Below are positions 19,431 to 28,476 of a stretch of DNA of 64,000 nucleotides, piece after piece; the first letter of the stretch is position 1; each line of letters opens with the position of its first letter. Location of the stretch: NCBI RefSeq assembly GCF_900095695.1, contig NZ_FMIQ01000006.1:186001-250000 (forward strand), read 5' to 3'. Position numbers and translations under genes: made by a program. The stretch comes from Hafnia alvei. Its GTDB lineage: Bacteria; Pseudomonadota; Gammaproteobacteria; Enterobacterales; Enterobacteriaceae. The notes under the pieces are model-generated. The model worked only from the letters and a program-made list of their open reading frames with translations, searched no databases and was not told the origin of the DNA.

Positions 19431-20333
19431 TTGCAGCCGATCGCGGCAGAAATCACCAATTTCGGCAATTGCCAAGCGTGACTCTTTCATGCGAGGTACC
19501 AGATATTGCCAAACATGCCACATCCCCTGCCAGCGAGAGAAGCGTATGTCAGCCCCGGCGATTTCAGCTTTTTGGGCGAAACGCTCGGCATCGCTATATA
19601 AAATCTCCTCACTTCCAACCTGAATCAATAGCGGCGGCAGCGATTTCAAATCTCCAAATAGTGGAGAAACACTCGGATCGGTTAGCGATGCAACACCGCT
19701 GTAGGCTTTTACACAGCGCTCGGCTTGATGGAGATGATGCGCAAAAAAAGGATCGCGCGTCAGACGTGTTTTCACGGACTCTCCGCTCATCGAAAGGTCG
19801 ACCCAAGGGCTCAACACCGCAATGCCTACTGGGAGTGGAAGCGCTGAATCTGATTTTATTCGCAGCGTTAGCGCCAAGGCTAATCCACCACCGGCGGAAT
19901 CACCCATCACGAAAATGCGTTTGGGATTAATTTCAGGCTGATTCAGCAGCCAGCGATAAACGGTTTCTGCATCATTGAGTGCGGCCGGATAGGGCGATTC
20001 TGGCGCTAAGCGATAATCGACCAGCAATAATGGAATTTTGGCGGCATCGGCGATAAATGATGCCATCGCTCTGTGGCTGGAACATGAGCCCATGTGATAG
20101 GCGCCACCGTGTAAATAGAGGATAGCAGCATCAGCGTGGGCGTTGGTTGGGGTAAGCCATTCAGCATAAATGCCGGATGGCTCAACGCTTTTAAGATGCG
20201 TCCCCTGAGCGAGAGGGAGACGCTCCCCTAACTCATCCATTTGTTTGCGCATGGTAGCCACGTCATCTAGATCGGCCTGAGCAAAATGACGCTTAATGGC
20301 ATACTTAAACAGATGGCTTTTAAAACTACGCAT
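19428..20333 (-). CDS. Alpha/beta hydrolase, HSL/Aes-type esterase
   Basis: This predicted cytoplasmic carboxylesterase belongs to the hormone-sensitive lipase group. The oxyanion-hole motif HGGAY is at residues 75-79 and the nucleophile elbow GDSAGGG has Ser146. A late WHVWQ His (about 272) and the acidic GSEEIL stretch complete a likely triad, with Glu rather than the commoner Asp. It resembles E. coli Aes in fold but not closely enough to use that name, and the substrate is unknown. It is a single gene convergent with yjjA. The ATG at 20331-20333 has AAAAGGAATTC upstream. Confidence 0.85.
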   Translation of the reverse strand: MRSFKSHLFKYAIKRHFAQADLDDVATMRKQMDELGERLPLAQGTHLKSVEPSGIYAEWLTPTNAHADAAILYLHGGAYHMGSCSSHRAMASFIADAAKIPLLLVDYRLAPESPYPAALNDAETVYRWLLNQPEINPKRIFVMGDSAGGGLALALTLRIKSDSALPLPVGIAVLSPWVDLSMSGESVKTRLTRDPFFAHHLHQAERCVKAYSGVASLTDPSVSPLFGDLKSLPPLLIQVGSEEILYSDAERFAQKAEIAGADIRFSRWQGMWHVWQYLVPRMKESRLAIAEIGDFCRDRLQ

Positions 20334-20418
20334 GTGAATTCCTTTTCTGTCTTGAACATCCGAGTTCGGCCAAATGAAAGCGGTTCAAGACTTATGATTA
20401 TGCCAATGAGAAAAACAA

Positions 20419-20691
20419 TCAGGCACGGATATCTTGATATTCTGGCGTGGTGTCAAATTCATGCTTGGCGAACGGGCATAGCGGAATAATTTTGCGATTT
20501 TCTTTACGCATTTTCTCAACCACTTTGGCGACTAACCGTTTACCAACGCCTTGACCCTTCAAACTTTCATCTACGTCTGTGTGATCGATAATAGCCAGAT
20601 GTTCACCGGTTGGGACAAAAACCACCTCGGCGATCAGGTTACCTTGTGCATCATTCACATAAAAATTGTTAGTACCTTCAAGAATTTCCAC
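20419..20691 (-). CDS. yjdJ: YjdJ, small GNAT-like N-acetyltransferase
   Basis: This 90-residue minimal GNAT-fold protein closely matches E. coli YjdJ (same length). The acetyl-CoA pocket signature [14 protein letters not shown] (about residues 46-59) and the conserved LCPFAKHEF tail are present. The substrate is unknown; family members are sometimes grouped with acetyl-CoA-binding proteins of uncertain activity. It lies 10 bp downstream of yjdI in the same direction, the E. coli arrangement, so the two are cotranscribed. Confidence 0.92.
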   Translation of the reverse strand: MEILEGTNNFYVNDAQGNLIAEVVFVPTGEHLAIIDHTDVDESLKGQGVGKRLVAKVVEKMRKENRKIIPLCPFAKHEFDTTPEYQDIRA

Positions 20692-20701
20692 CGTAAGCTC
20701 C

Positions 20702-20932
20702 CTATTTTTGACGATACTTCAGTGCGCCGCTGGGGCAGGTATTGATAACGCTAATCGCAGTTTTGGCATCGACGTTATCAGGAACAATCCAAGGCTGGCG
20801 GTTCAGTTTGAATAGGCTGCTATTTCCTCTTACACAGTTGCCAGAATGTTGGCAAATGCTGAGGTTAAAATAGACGTCAATTTCTTTGCCGTGATACAGG
20901 CGGTAACCCGCATCTTGTAGCTCTTGATCCAT
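20702..20932 (-). CDS. yjdI: YjdI, small (4Fe-4S)-type mono-cluster protein
   Basis: This 76-residue protein is almost identical in layout to E. coli YjdI. Three Cys are visible: Cys27 and Cys33 (ICQHSGNC) and Cys66 (TCPSGALKY), the pattern of the divergent 4Fe-4S family Fer4_19. The role is unknown. The frame stays open upstream to 21052, but the ATG at 20930-20932 has a clear GGAG site 8 bases ahead and matches the E. coli start; the upstream part runs through short tandem repeats. First gene of a two-gene unit with yjdJ. Confidence 0.92.
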   Translation of the reverse strand: MDQELQDAGYRLYHGKEIDVYFNLSICQHSGNCVRGNSSLFKLNRQPWIVPDNVDAKTAISVINTCPSGALKYRQK

Positions 20933-20990
20933 GGGTGTTCTCCTACGACATTGCAGTAAGCAGACTGAGCCGATCTGCATTTTTATTGTT

Positions 20991-21048
20991 TGTAGCCGGT
21001 ATGGACTGTAGCCGGTATTGTTAGTAGCCAGTATTGTTAGTAGCCCGA
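20991..21048. repeat. Short tandem repeat between uspC and yjdI
   Basis: About three and a half imperfect copies of a 15-16 bp unit, TGTAGCCGGTATTGT and variants such as TAGTAGCCAGTATTGT, run back to back just upstream of yjdI. Confidence 0.7.
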
Positions 21049-21140
21049 TCAAGATTAGCCAAAAATGCCCCTCACGGCATTAACGTCATCGCCTTGCTGA
21101 TGGATAAGTATCCAAACGAGGCAGAAATTAGGAATCGCCC

Positions 21141-21560
21141 TTAAAGCGGGACGATTAAAACATCGGTGTGGGTTTTGTCGATAATGTGGGTTGCCGAGTT
21201 TAAAATGCGCTTTAGGAAGCCTTCACAGTGGTTACCACAAATCACCAAATCAACCGGGCTTTCACTACACGCATAAATCACGCCATCAGCTAATTCCCCA
21301 TTGCAAACGATAGTGCGGCTAATGGGGTAGTCAGCCTGTGAACGCAGCTGCTCTAAAAACAGGTTGGCCTCTTCGTGAATAAGCTCTCGCAAAGAGCCCA
21401 GCATCGACCCAGCAAAACTAGAACAAAGGTCGGCCTCATTGCACAAGGTCAGTAGTGTAATTTCGCCCTGATAGGGGCGAACGATTGCGATAGCTTTTTC
21501 AACGAGTTTAATGCTGTCCGGTGCCTGTGCAACGGCAACGAGAACTCTCCTGTAGCTCAT
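21141..21560 (-). CDS. uspC: Universal stress protein UspC
   Basis: This UspA-fold cytoplasmic protein is most like E. coli UspC, which also lies beside flhDC and supports motility and stress survival. The ATG at 21558-21560 (MSYRRVLVAVA) is chosen because GGAGG sits just before it; a second in-frame ATG four codons upstream lacks a site. Features are the LVAVAQAPDS beta strand, GELADGVIYAC, and DLVICGNHCEGF in the usual nucleotide-loop position. The short-loop GNH form is typical of the UspC/UspD group, which generally lacks the full ATP-binding motif. Divergent from flhDC across 1.1 kb. Confidence 0.88.
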   Translation of the reverse strand: MSYRRVLVAVAQAPDSIKLVEKAIAIVRPYQGEITLLTLCNEADLCSSFAGSMLGSLRELIHEEANLFLEQLRSQADYPISRTIVCNGELADGVIYACSESPVDLVICGNHCEGFLKRILNSATHIIDKTHTDVLIVPL

Positions 21561-21572
21561 ACCTGCCTCCAT

Positions 21573-22666
21573 TCCCTATGACAATATAACCATGATAAAG
21601 AATAGACCACAGATAAGCTGTGGGGAAAATCACAACCAGTTTTACACCATGAGAAAAAAGCACTTATGTCTAATCAAATTCCTGCCGGATGTTATCGCGG
21701 ATACGTAGGTCATAAAGCAGATGGGTTAATGTATTGATGAGCCAGCTATGTATTTCCACTAACTCTTTATGGGTATTCTGGTTGGATGATATTGCGGTAA
21801 AGCGTCAGGGATTTCGTATTTATAAATAAAAATAGATTACGTTATTACATATAAATATTGAGTCTATAGGTATTAAGAAGGGAACGGGGCGGCTTAATGA
21901 AACATAAATTTAAAGGTATTATGTTGGTTTTAGTCTGCAATGAAACCGATTACACCGTGACGTATTTCACATTATTTACGCTTATCCAACATTCAACAAA
22001 AGATAGTTTAAAATTATAAAATGTTGTTTCGTTTTAACATTAGAATTACTCGTAGAAACCTGTACTAGCAGCAACATAATTTACATGGGTTATTTATAGA
22101 AAACATACTTTCAACAAGGATGTAGGACTAAATATCTACAAAAGCTATATAAGTAGCGTTTTAAGCTTTTAATTTAAGATTTAAGGTTTTTTTACTCGAA
22201 ATACCTGCTTTTTTTATGTGTTTTTTGTATGTGATGTGTTTGAGATTCAAGCGCTTAGCTCTCGTGTTAGGAAGTCGTAATCTTTGACGCATTAATGAAC
22301 TATTAAATCATTCGTAATATTTATTTACTGATTTTATGTGATCCATGTCACGTTTTTCTTAAATTAACCTGAGGCGCTCGTTGTATATATCTCTTAAACG
22401 GGGGTAGAGTTGCCACGAATCAGGAATATTCTTATTTGATTGTAAAATTCCTAAGTATTGTAAGTCTGAAAAAATTGTACATCTAAGATACAACCTCCAA
22501 AGATATTACGGTTGAAATCTCCTCTTTTTAGGGGGGGGCCTTGATAGGGTCAGGCTTTCATTTGAGTAGATAGTTATCAGGCGCCATTACTTTTTCGCTC
22601 CGCGAGAGCGTGACAAGTAAATGGTGCGTTTCATTATGTTGGCGAACAAATTTTACAGGGGGAGTA
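21573..22666. promoter_or_regulatory. Long AT-rich control region of flhDC
   Basis: About 1.1 kb contain no convincing gene, in line with the long regulatory regions ahead of flhDC in other enterics where many regulators bind. It is markedly AT-rich from 21,780 to 22,500, a typical H-NS-type context. It carries the CRP site listed separately and a run of eight G at about 22533-22540 in the probable leader. Exact transcription start sites cannot be read from sequence alone. Confidence 0.7.
22335..22354. promoter_or_regulatory. CRP-cAMP binding site upstream of flhDC
   Basis: TGTGA-N6-TCACG at 22337-22352 matches the CRP consensus TGTGA-N6-TCACA at all but the last base. In E. coli CRP activates flhDC from an upstream site, so the same role is likely here. 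Confidence 0.75.
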
Positions 22667-23017
22667 ATGAGTACCTCTGAAATACTCAAGCATATTTATG
22701 ACATCAATTTGTCATATTTGTTATTAGCACAGCGTCTAATTCATGAAGAGAAGGCTTCAGCGATGTTTAGGCTGGGGATTAACAATGAAATGGCAGATTC
22801 TTTGGCTCTCTTAACCCTGCCGCAGATGGTTAAATTAGCTGAAACTAATCAGTTGGTTTGCCAGTTCCGTTTCAGCGACCACGAAACGATTCAAAAATTG
22901 ACGCAAGAGTCACGCGTTGACGATCTCCAGCAGATCCATACTGGAATTATGCTTTCCAGCCATTTGCTGAAGCAGCTTTCGCCAACAGATGCCTGCCCCC
23001 CTCACAAAAGAGTCTGA
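22667..23017 (+). CDS. flhD: FlhD, flagellar master regulator subunit
   Basis: FlhD forms the FlhD4C2 activator of class 2 flagellar promoters with FlhC. The ATG at 22667 ([22 protein letters not shown]) is chosen because AGGGGGAG is 4-11 bases upstream and it gives 116 residues, equal to E. coli FlhD; an in-frame start at 22610 would add 19 unconserved residues. It is all-helical with no membrane segment. flhC begins two bases after the flhD stop, so the two are coupled. Confidence 0.96.
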   Translation: MSTSEILKHIYDINLSYLLLAQRLIHEEKASAMFRLGINNEMADSLALLTLPQMVKLAETNQLVCQFRFSDHETIQKLTQESRVDDLQQIHTGIMLSSHLLKQLSPTDACPPHKRV

Positions 23018-23019
23018 TA

Positions 23020-23601
23020 ATGAGTGAAAAAAGCATTATTCAGGAAGCACGCGACATTCAGCTAGCGATGGAGCTTATCTCTCTGGGGGCACGCCTCCAG
23101 ATGTTAGAAAGTGAAACGCAATTGAGCCGCGGCCGCCTTATTCGGCTCTACAAAGAGCTGCGAGGCAGTCCTCCGCCGAAAGGCATGTTACCGTTTTCAA
23201 CCGATTGGTTTATGACGTGGGAACAGAACATTCATTCTTCGATGTTCTATAACGTCTATGCCTTCATGATTAACAGTAAATCATGCCGTGGCGTGGAGGC
23301 CGTGATACGAGCCTACAAACTCTATCTTGAACAATGCCCCGTCATGCCAGGTGAACAGCCTGTTTTGGCGTTGACACGCGCTTGGACATTGGTTCGCTTT
23401 GTGGATAGCGGGATGCTGGAGTCTTCTCCATGCTCTTGCTGCGGTGGCTCGTTTATTGCGCATGCACACCAACCGCTCAGCTCGTTTGTTTGCAGTTTGT
23501 GCCAACCACCGTCACGAGCAATAAAAAAACGTAAACTTTCTGACAATCTTGCCGATATGTTCCCACAATTGCTCAATGAGCAAGAGAAACGCGTGGTGTA
23601 A
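23020..23601 (+). CDS. flhC: FlhC, flagellar master regulator subunit
   Basis: FlhC is the DNA-contacting partner of FlhD. The 193 residues match the E. coli length (192). A C-terminal zinc cluster is visible as CSCCGG and CSLCQP (residues about 136-165), corresponding to the four Cys known to bind zinc in E. coli. The N-terminal [23 protein letters not shown] is strongly conserved. It shares the flhDC operon and is followed by a short hairpin before motA. Confidence 0.96.
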   Translation: MSEKSIIQEARDIQLAMELISLGARLQMLESETQLSRGRLIRLYKELRGSPPPKGMLPFSTDWFMTWEQNIHSSMFYNVYAFMINSKSCRGVEAVIRAYKLYLEQCPVMPGEQPVLALTRAWTLVRFVDSGMLESSPCSCCGGSFIAHAHQPLSSFVCSLCQPPSRAIKKRKLSDNLADMFPQLLNEQEKRVV

Positions 23602-23602
23602 C

Positions 23603-23626
23603 CTGATTGAGGCAATCAGTCTTATA
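23603..23626 (+). terminator. Weak hairpin after flhC
   Basis: A 7-bp stem CTGATTG/CAATCAG with a 3-base loop is followed by TCTTAT, immediately past the flhC stop. It is a weak stem with a poor T tract, so it may only attenuate. The remaining gap to motA shows nothing else I can support, although a class 3 promoter is expected there. Confidence 0.35.
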
Positions 23627-23784
23627 GGTTGGCAATCGGTGGGGTAGCAAAAACGATATTGTTTGGCTAAACCACCGGTTAACTTCCTTTCGAGCCGTCA
23701 TCTGACGACTTCTGAATTCTCCTTCTCCGTCCTCTTGGACAGCGCGTTACACCCAATTTCCATTCTAAGCATTAAGGAATTCGC

Positions 23785-24678
23785 GTGCTTATTCTATTGG
23801 GTTATGCCGTGGTAACTATCGCCGTGCTCGGCGGTTACATGATCGTTGGGGGGCATCTTGGTGCTCTGTATCAGCCCGCTGAGCTGCTCATCATTGCCGG
23901 TGCTGGTATTGGCGCATTTATCGTTGGCAACAACGGCAAAGCCATCAAAGCGACGCTACGCACGCTACCCAAACTGGGGCGTGGTGCTAAATACAACAAA
24001 GCACTGTACATGGAAGTCATGGGTTTGATGTATCTCTTACTGGCGAAAGCACGCCAGCAAGGCATGCTCACGCTCGAACGCGATATTGAAAACCCGCAGG
24101 AAAGTGAACTTTTCTCTAATTATCCCCGAATTCTTGCCGATAAGATCCTTATTGAGTTCATCACGGACTACATGAGATTGATGGTAAGCGGCAACATGAA
24201 TGCTTTTGAAATTGAAGCACTGATGGACGAAGAGATTGAAACCTTCGAGAGCGAAGCAGAAGGTCCGGCAGATAGTCTGGCGATGGTCGGAGACTCGCTG
24301 CCGGCCTTTGGCATTGTGGCCGCGGTTATGGGGGTGGTTCATGCCTTAGCCTCAGCCGATCGTCCTGCCGCAGAGCTGGGCGCGCTGATTGCTCATGCCA
24401 TGGTCGGTACGTTCTTAGGCATTCTGCTGGCGTATGGATTTGTCTCTCCGCTGGCCTCTCTGATGCGTCAAAACTGTGCCGAAACCGTCAAGATGATGCA
24501 GTGCGTGAAAACCACGTTGCTGTCTAGCCTGCATGGTTATGCGCCGCAAATTGCGGTCGAGTTTGGCCGTAAAACGTTGTACTCCACCGAGCGTCCATCG
24601 TTTATCGAGCTTGAAGAGCATGTACGTCAGGTGAAAGCGCCTGCGGTACAACAGTCGGCGGTGGAAGAGGAAGTATGA
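23785..24678 (+). CDS. motA: MotA, flagellar stator proton channel subunit
   Basis: With MotB it forms the inner-membrane stator that converts proton flow into flagellar torque. The 297 residues (E. coli 295) include four membrane helices and the cytoplasmic loop with Arg90 and Glu98, which contact FliG in E. coli. The conserved [15 protein letters not shown] helix and [20 protein letters not shown] with its key proline are present. The start is GTG at 23785, as in E. coli, preceded by AAGGAATTC. Its end overlaps motB by four bases (ATGA). Confidence 0.96.
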   Translation: MLILLGYAVVTIAVLGGYMIVGGHLGALYQPAELLIIAGAGIGAFIVGNNGKAIKATLRTLPKLGRGAKYNKALYMEVMGLMYLLLAKARQQGMLTLERDIENPQESELFSNYPRILADKILIEFITDYMRLMVSGNMNAFEIEALMDEEIETFESEAEGPADSLAMVGDSLPAFGIVAAVMGVVHALASADRPAAELGALIAHAMVGTFLGILLAYGFVSPLASLMRQNCAETVKMMQCVKTTLLSSLHGYAPQIAVEFGRKTLYSTERPSFIELEEHVRQVKAPAVQQSAVEEEV

Positions 24679-25664
24679 AAAATGGCAACCGCCCGATAAT
24701 TCTGGTTAAAAAACGGAAGTCCTCCCATAAGGGGGGACATCACGGCGGCTCATGGAAAATCGCCTATGCCGATTTTATGACGGCAATGATGGCGTTCTTT
24801 TTGGTGATGTGGCTGCTGGCAATCGCCAGCCCGCAGGAACTGACTAAGATCGCGGAGTACTTTCGAACGCCGCTGGCTGTTGCATTAACTCACGGCGACC
24901 GCTCAAGCGCCAGCACTAGCCCAATCCCAGGCGGTGGTGACGACATGATGCAAAAAGAGGGCGAGGTCGCAAAATCTATGCCGGATCCCGCTACCAAAGC
25001 AGACAGCGAACGACTGAAGAAACTGCGTAAGCAAATCGATCAGCTCATCCTGACCGATCCAAGACTAAAAGCGTTACAGCCGCATTTGCTGATTAACATG
25101 ATGGACGAAGGTTTACGTATTCAGATTATTGATAGCCAGAATCGCCCGATGTTTGAAAACGGCAGTGCCAAAGTTGAGCCCTATATGCGCGATATTTTGC
25201 AGGCTATTGCGCCGATCTTAAATGACGTGCCGAACAAAATTAGTTTGTCAGGGCATACCGATGATTTGCCGTATGCCAGCGGTGAACGCGGCTACAGCAA
25301 CTGGGAACTGTCCGCCGATCGCGCCAACGCATCGCGTCGCGAGCTGATTGCCGGTGGACTTGCTGAAGGAAAAATTCTGCGCGTAGTCGGCATGGCCGAC
25401 ACCATGAGTTTGAAATCCCAATCGAGTGACGCGGCGATAAACCGTCGTATCAGTATTTTAGTGTTAAATAAAAACGCCCAGCACAACATTGAACATGAGA
25501 ATTCAGAAAGTCAGGAAATGGATTTTTCTAATCCTGCGGCAATGAAGCAGTGGAGCGTAGGAGGCGCGGTAAACCTTGCGCCACAGGCATCACCGGTGCA
25601 AGCCAGTCCATTGGCACCGATGAATGACCATATTATTACAACAACACCGACCGAAAAGAGGTGA
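24675..25664 (+). CDS. motB: MotB, flagellar stator anchor subunit
   Basis: MotB is the peptidoglycan-anchored stator partner. A single membrane helix (about residues 30-50) starts with the plug-adjacent [17 protein letters not shown], whose Asp33 is the proton-carrying residue. An OmpA-like peptidoglycan-binding domain occupies about residues 150-265 ([12 protein letters not shown] and [16 protein letters not shown]). The C-terminal tail of about 60 residues is variable and proline-rich. Overlap with motA and 3-bp spacing to cheA show a single operon. Confidence 0.95.
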   Translation: MKNGNRPIILVKKRKSSHKGGHHGGSWKIAYADFMTAMMAFFLVMWLLAIASPQELTKIAEYFRTPLAVALTHGDRSSASTSPIPGGGDDMMQKEGEVAKSMPDPATKADSERLKKLRKQIDQLILTDPRLKALQPHLLINMMDEGLRIQIIDSQNRPMFENGSAKVEPYMRDILQAIAPILNDVPNKISLSGHTDDLPYASGERGYSNWELSADRANASRRELIAGGLAEGKILRVVGMADTMSLKSQSSDAAINRRISILVLNKNAQHNIEHENSESQEMDFSNPAAMKQWSVGGAVNLAPQASPVQASPLAPMNDHIITTTPTEKR

Positions 25665-25667
25665 CCT

Positions 25668-27725
25668 GTGAGCATGGATATTACTGCGTTTTATCAAACG
25701 TTTTTTGATGAAGCCGATGAACTGCTGGCAGATATGGAACAGCACCTGCTGGAGCTGGATCCTGAAGAGCCAGATATTGAACAACTCAACGCGATTTTCC
25801 GTGCCGCTCACTCCATCAAAGGAGGTGCAGGGACGTTTGGTTTCAACATGTTGCAAGAAACCACCCATTTGCTGGAAAACTTACTCGATGGTGCACGTCG
25901 TCATGAAATGCGACTGAGCACCGATATCATCAACCTGTTTCTGGAAACCAAAGATATTATGCAGGACCAGCTCGATGCCTATAAATCCACTCAGGATCCC
26001 GATCACGCCAGTTTTGAGTACATCTGTCAGGCATTAAGGCAACTGGCGTTAGAAGCTCAAGAAACCAACGAGCCCGAGGCCGCCGACGGCCAGCATCTCA
26101 CCGTCGTCGCGCAAGAGAGTGGAACTACCGCAGGCAGCAATAACGAAACCAGCGAAATGGCAGTACCCGAAGGGTGCATTTCTCTTTCCCTGTGCGGGCT
26201 GAAGTCGCAAGAAGTGCCGCTGATGCTGGAAGAGCTTGGCAATTTAGGCACCATTCGCCAACACGCTGAAACCGAGCACGGGCTGGATACGATTCTGGAA
26301 ACCACGGCCAGCGAAGATGATATTGCTGCCGTACTCTGTTTTGTGCTGGAACCTGAGCAAATTTCGTTTAATCACGGTGCGATGGCTCCGGCTGAAAATA
26401 CGGCGACTGCTGCTCAGCCCGTGTCGCCAGCCCCAACCGCCGAAGCAAAACCGACCACCGCGCCAGAATTAAAACTGGTGCCTGAGCAGTCCGCTCCGCG
26501 TCAGACCGAAGCGCCAAAACGCCCAGCCAAAGCGGCAGAAAGCACCAGTATTCGTGTGGCCGTGGAGAAAGTCGATCAGCTGATTAACATGGTTGGTGAG
26601 CTGGTGATTACCCAGTCGATGCTCGCGCAGCGTTCAGACATGCTCGATCCGGTAGAGCACGGTGATTTACTTAACAGTCTCGGCCAGTTAGAACGCAACG
26701 CGCGTGACCTGCAAGAGTCGGTGATGTCGATTCGTATGATGCCGATGGAGTACGTATTCAGCCGCTTCCCACGGCAGGTACGCGATCTGGCCAGCAAGCT
26801 GAACAAGCAGGTAGAAATTACCCTGCTCGGAAGCTCAACCGAATTAGATAAGAGCCTGATCGAGCGCATTATCGATCCGTTAACCCATCTGGTCCGCAAC
26901 AGCCTCGATCACGGCATCGAAACGCCAGAAGTTCGTGTCGCGGCGGGAAAAAGCGCGGTAGGAAATCTAACGCTGTCTGCGGAACATCAGGGCGGCAATA
27001 TCTACATCGAAGTGCGTGATGACGGCGCTGGCTTGAACCGTGAACGTATTTTGGCGAAAGCGCGTTCTCAGGGAATGGCGGTGAGCGACAGCATGACCGA
27101 TGACGAAGTCGGGTTGCTGATTTTTGCGCCGGGCTTCTCCACCGCAGAACAGGTCACCGACGTGTCTGGACGCGGCGTGGGTATGGACGTCGTGAAGCGA
27201 AATATTCAGGAGATGGGCGGCCACGTTGAAATTCAATCGCAGGGCGGAAAGGGCACCACGATCCGCATCGTGTTGCCGTTAACGCTGGCGATCCTCGACG
27301 GCATGTCGGTCAAAGTGAACAACGAAGTCTTCATCCTGCCATTAAATGCGGTGATGGAATCCCTTCAGCCTCGCGAAGAAGATCTCTATCCGTTAGCGGG
27401 CGGCGAGCGCGTGCTGCAAGTGCGCGGCGAATACTTACCGCTGGTTGAACTGTATAGCGTGTTTGAAGTGCAAGGGGCTAAAACCGATGCCATGCAGGGC
27501 ATTGTGGTCATCTTGCAAAGTGCGGGCCGTCGCTATGCCTTGCTGGTCGATCAGCTCGTTGGGCAGCACCAAGTGGTGGTAAAAAATCTGGAAACCAACT
27601 ATCGAAAAGTACCAGGGATTTCAGCCGCTACGATCCTCGGTGATGGCAGCGTGGCGTTGATTGTGGATGTTGCCGCGTTGCAAAACATTAACCGTGAAAA
27701 GCGCGTAGCGGTATCTGCGGCATAG
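25668..27725 (+). CDS. cheA: CheA, chemotaxis histidine kinase
   Basis: This cytoplasmic kinase phosphorylates CheY and CheB under receptor control. The domain order is complete. The HPt domain carries phospho-acceptor His48 (RAAHSIKGG), followed by a CheY-binding P2 region (about 160-230), a Pro/Ala-rich linker (about 245-300), and the dimerisation domain (VEKVDQLINMVGELVITQSML). The ATPase domain has LVRNSLDHGIE, DDGAGLNRE and DVSGRGVGMDVV, and the C-terminus is CheW-like. The start is GTG at 25668, as in E. coli, with GAGGTGA upstream; an ATG two codons later is possible. 685 residues versus 654 in E. coli, with the extra length mainly in the linkers. Confidence 0.96.
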   Translation: MSMDITAFYQTFFDEADELLADMEQHLLELDPEEPDIEQLNAIFRAAHSIKGGAGTFGFNMLQETTHLLENLLDGARRHEMRLSTDIINLFLETKDIMQDQLDAYKSTQDPDHASFEYICQALRQLALEAQETNEPEAADGQHLTVVAQESGTTAGSNNETSEMAVPEGCISLSLCGLKSQEVPLMLEELGNLGTIRQHAETEHGLDTILETTASEDDIAAVLCFVLEPEQISFNHGAMAPAENTATAAQPVSPAPTAEAKPTTAPELKLVPEQSAPRQTEAPKRPAKAAESTSIRVAVEKVDQLINMVGELVITQSMLAQRSDMLDPVEHGDLLNSLGQLERNARDLQESVMSIRMMPMEYVFSRFPRQVRDLASKLNKQVEITLLGSSTELDKSLIERIIDPLTHLVRNSLDHGIETPEVRVAAGKSAVGNLTLSAEHQGGNIYIEVRDDGAGLNRERILAKARSQGMAVSDSMTDDEVGLLIFAPGFSTAEQVTDVSGRGVGMDVVKRNIQEMGGHVEIQSQGGKGTTIRIVLPLTLAILDGMSVKVNNEVFILPLNAVMESLQPREEDLYPLAGGERVLQVRGEYLPLVELYSVFEVQGAKTDAMQGIVVILQSAGRRYALLVDQLVGQHQVVVKNLETNYRKVPGISAATILGDGSVALIVDVAALQNINREKRVAVSAA

Positions 27726-27802
27726 CGTGAGCGTTTTATTTTAGCCAGTGGGTGATCGCTGGCTCTTATACCCAAGTAATTTGTGCATAAAGGTGAACTA
27801 AC

Positions 27803-28297
27803 ATGACAGGACTGGCTTCTGTAACCAAACTGGCGGGAGAAACTGTAGGGCAGGAGTTTCTGGTTTTCACTCTCGGCGATGAAGAATACGGCATCGATAT
27901 ATTAAAAGTACAAGAGATCCGTGGCTACGATCAGGTCACGCGTATTGCCAATACGCCTGCGTTTATCAAAGGCGTCACTAATCTACGCGGCGTCATTGTG
28001 CCGATCATCGATCTGCGCGTGAAGTTCTTACAGGAAAACGTGACCTACAACGACAATACCGTGGTGATCGTGCTCAACTTTAGCCAGCGCGTGGTTGGCA
28101 TCGTGGTGGATGGCGTATCCGATGTGCTGTCGTTAACCACCGATCAGATCCGTCCGGCGCCTGAATTTGCCGTCACGCTATCGACCGAATATCTCACCGG
28201 CTTAGGGTCACTGGGCGAGCGTATGCTGATTCTGGTTGATATTGAAAAGCTGTTAAGCAGCGAAGAGATGGCGCTGGTGGAAAGTGTTACGGTGTAA
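27803..28297 (+). CDS. cheW: CheW, chemotaxis coupling protein
   Basis: CheW is the adaptor linking chemoreceptor tips to CheA. The 164 residues match E. coli (167). The protein is a single SH3-like CheW fold with [21 protein letters not shown] near the N-terminus and [17 protein letters not shown] in the middle, which contact CheA and the receptors. It lies 77 bp after cheA with AAAGGTGA ahead of the ATG. A C-rich inverted repeat follows and a separate sigma-28 promoter then drives the receptor genes. Confidence 0.96.
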   Translation: MTGLASVTKLAGETVGQEFLVFTLGDEEYGIDILKVQEIRGYDQVTRIANTPAFIKGVTNLRGVIVPIIDLRVKFLQENVTYNDNTVVIVLNFSQRVVGIVVDGVSDVLSLTTDQIRPAPEFAVTLSTEYLTGLGSLGERMLILVDIEKLLSSEEMALVESVTV

Positions 28298-28320
28298 CTT
28301 TTATATTGCCCCATTGAAAT

Positions 28321-28369
28321 GACCCCACCCCAACCCTCCCCTTGAGATGGGGGAGGCTGGGAGGGGGTC
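28321..28369. repeat. REP-like C/G-rich palindrome after cheW
   Basis: A large imperfect inverted repeat: a C-rich arm ending CCCTCCCC at about 28339 and a G-rich arm beginning GGGGGAGG at about 28349, enclosing TTGAGAT, with GACCCC and GGGGTC at the outer ends. It resembles the short extragenic palindromes scattered through enteric genomes and may protect the cheW mRNA 3' end or terminate transcription. Confidence 0.65.
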
Positions 28370-28416
28370 TCCGCAAATTCCGCAACAAAAACTCCGAATA
28401 AAAAATACTTTCCCCA

Positions 28417-28443
28417 TAAAGTTTTTCTCAGCTACGCCGATAT
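28417..28443 (+). promoter_or_regulatory. Sigma-28 (FliA) promoter of tsr
   Basis: TAAAGTTT (28417-28424), an 11-base spacer and GCCGATAT (28436-28443) match the FliA consensus TAAAGTTT-N11-GCCGATAA at 15 of 16 positions with exact spacing. The start of transcription should be about 10 bases further on and the tsr ATG is at 28477. Confidence 0.92.
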
Positions 28444-28476
28444 CCCTTCTATCCGACGTACCGAGAATGAGAAACC

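Noticed and set aside
23603-23784. Sigma-28 promoter ahead of motA
   Set aside because: One is expected, but the best candidates do not fit TAAA-N15-GCCGATAA with the right spacing, so I do not mark it.
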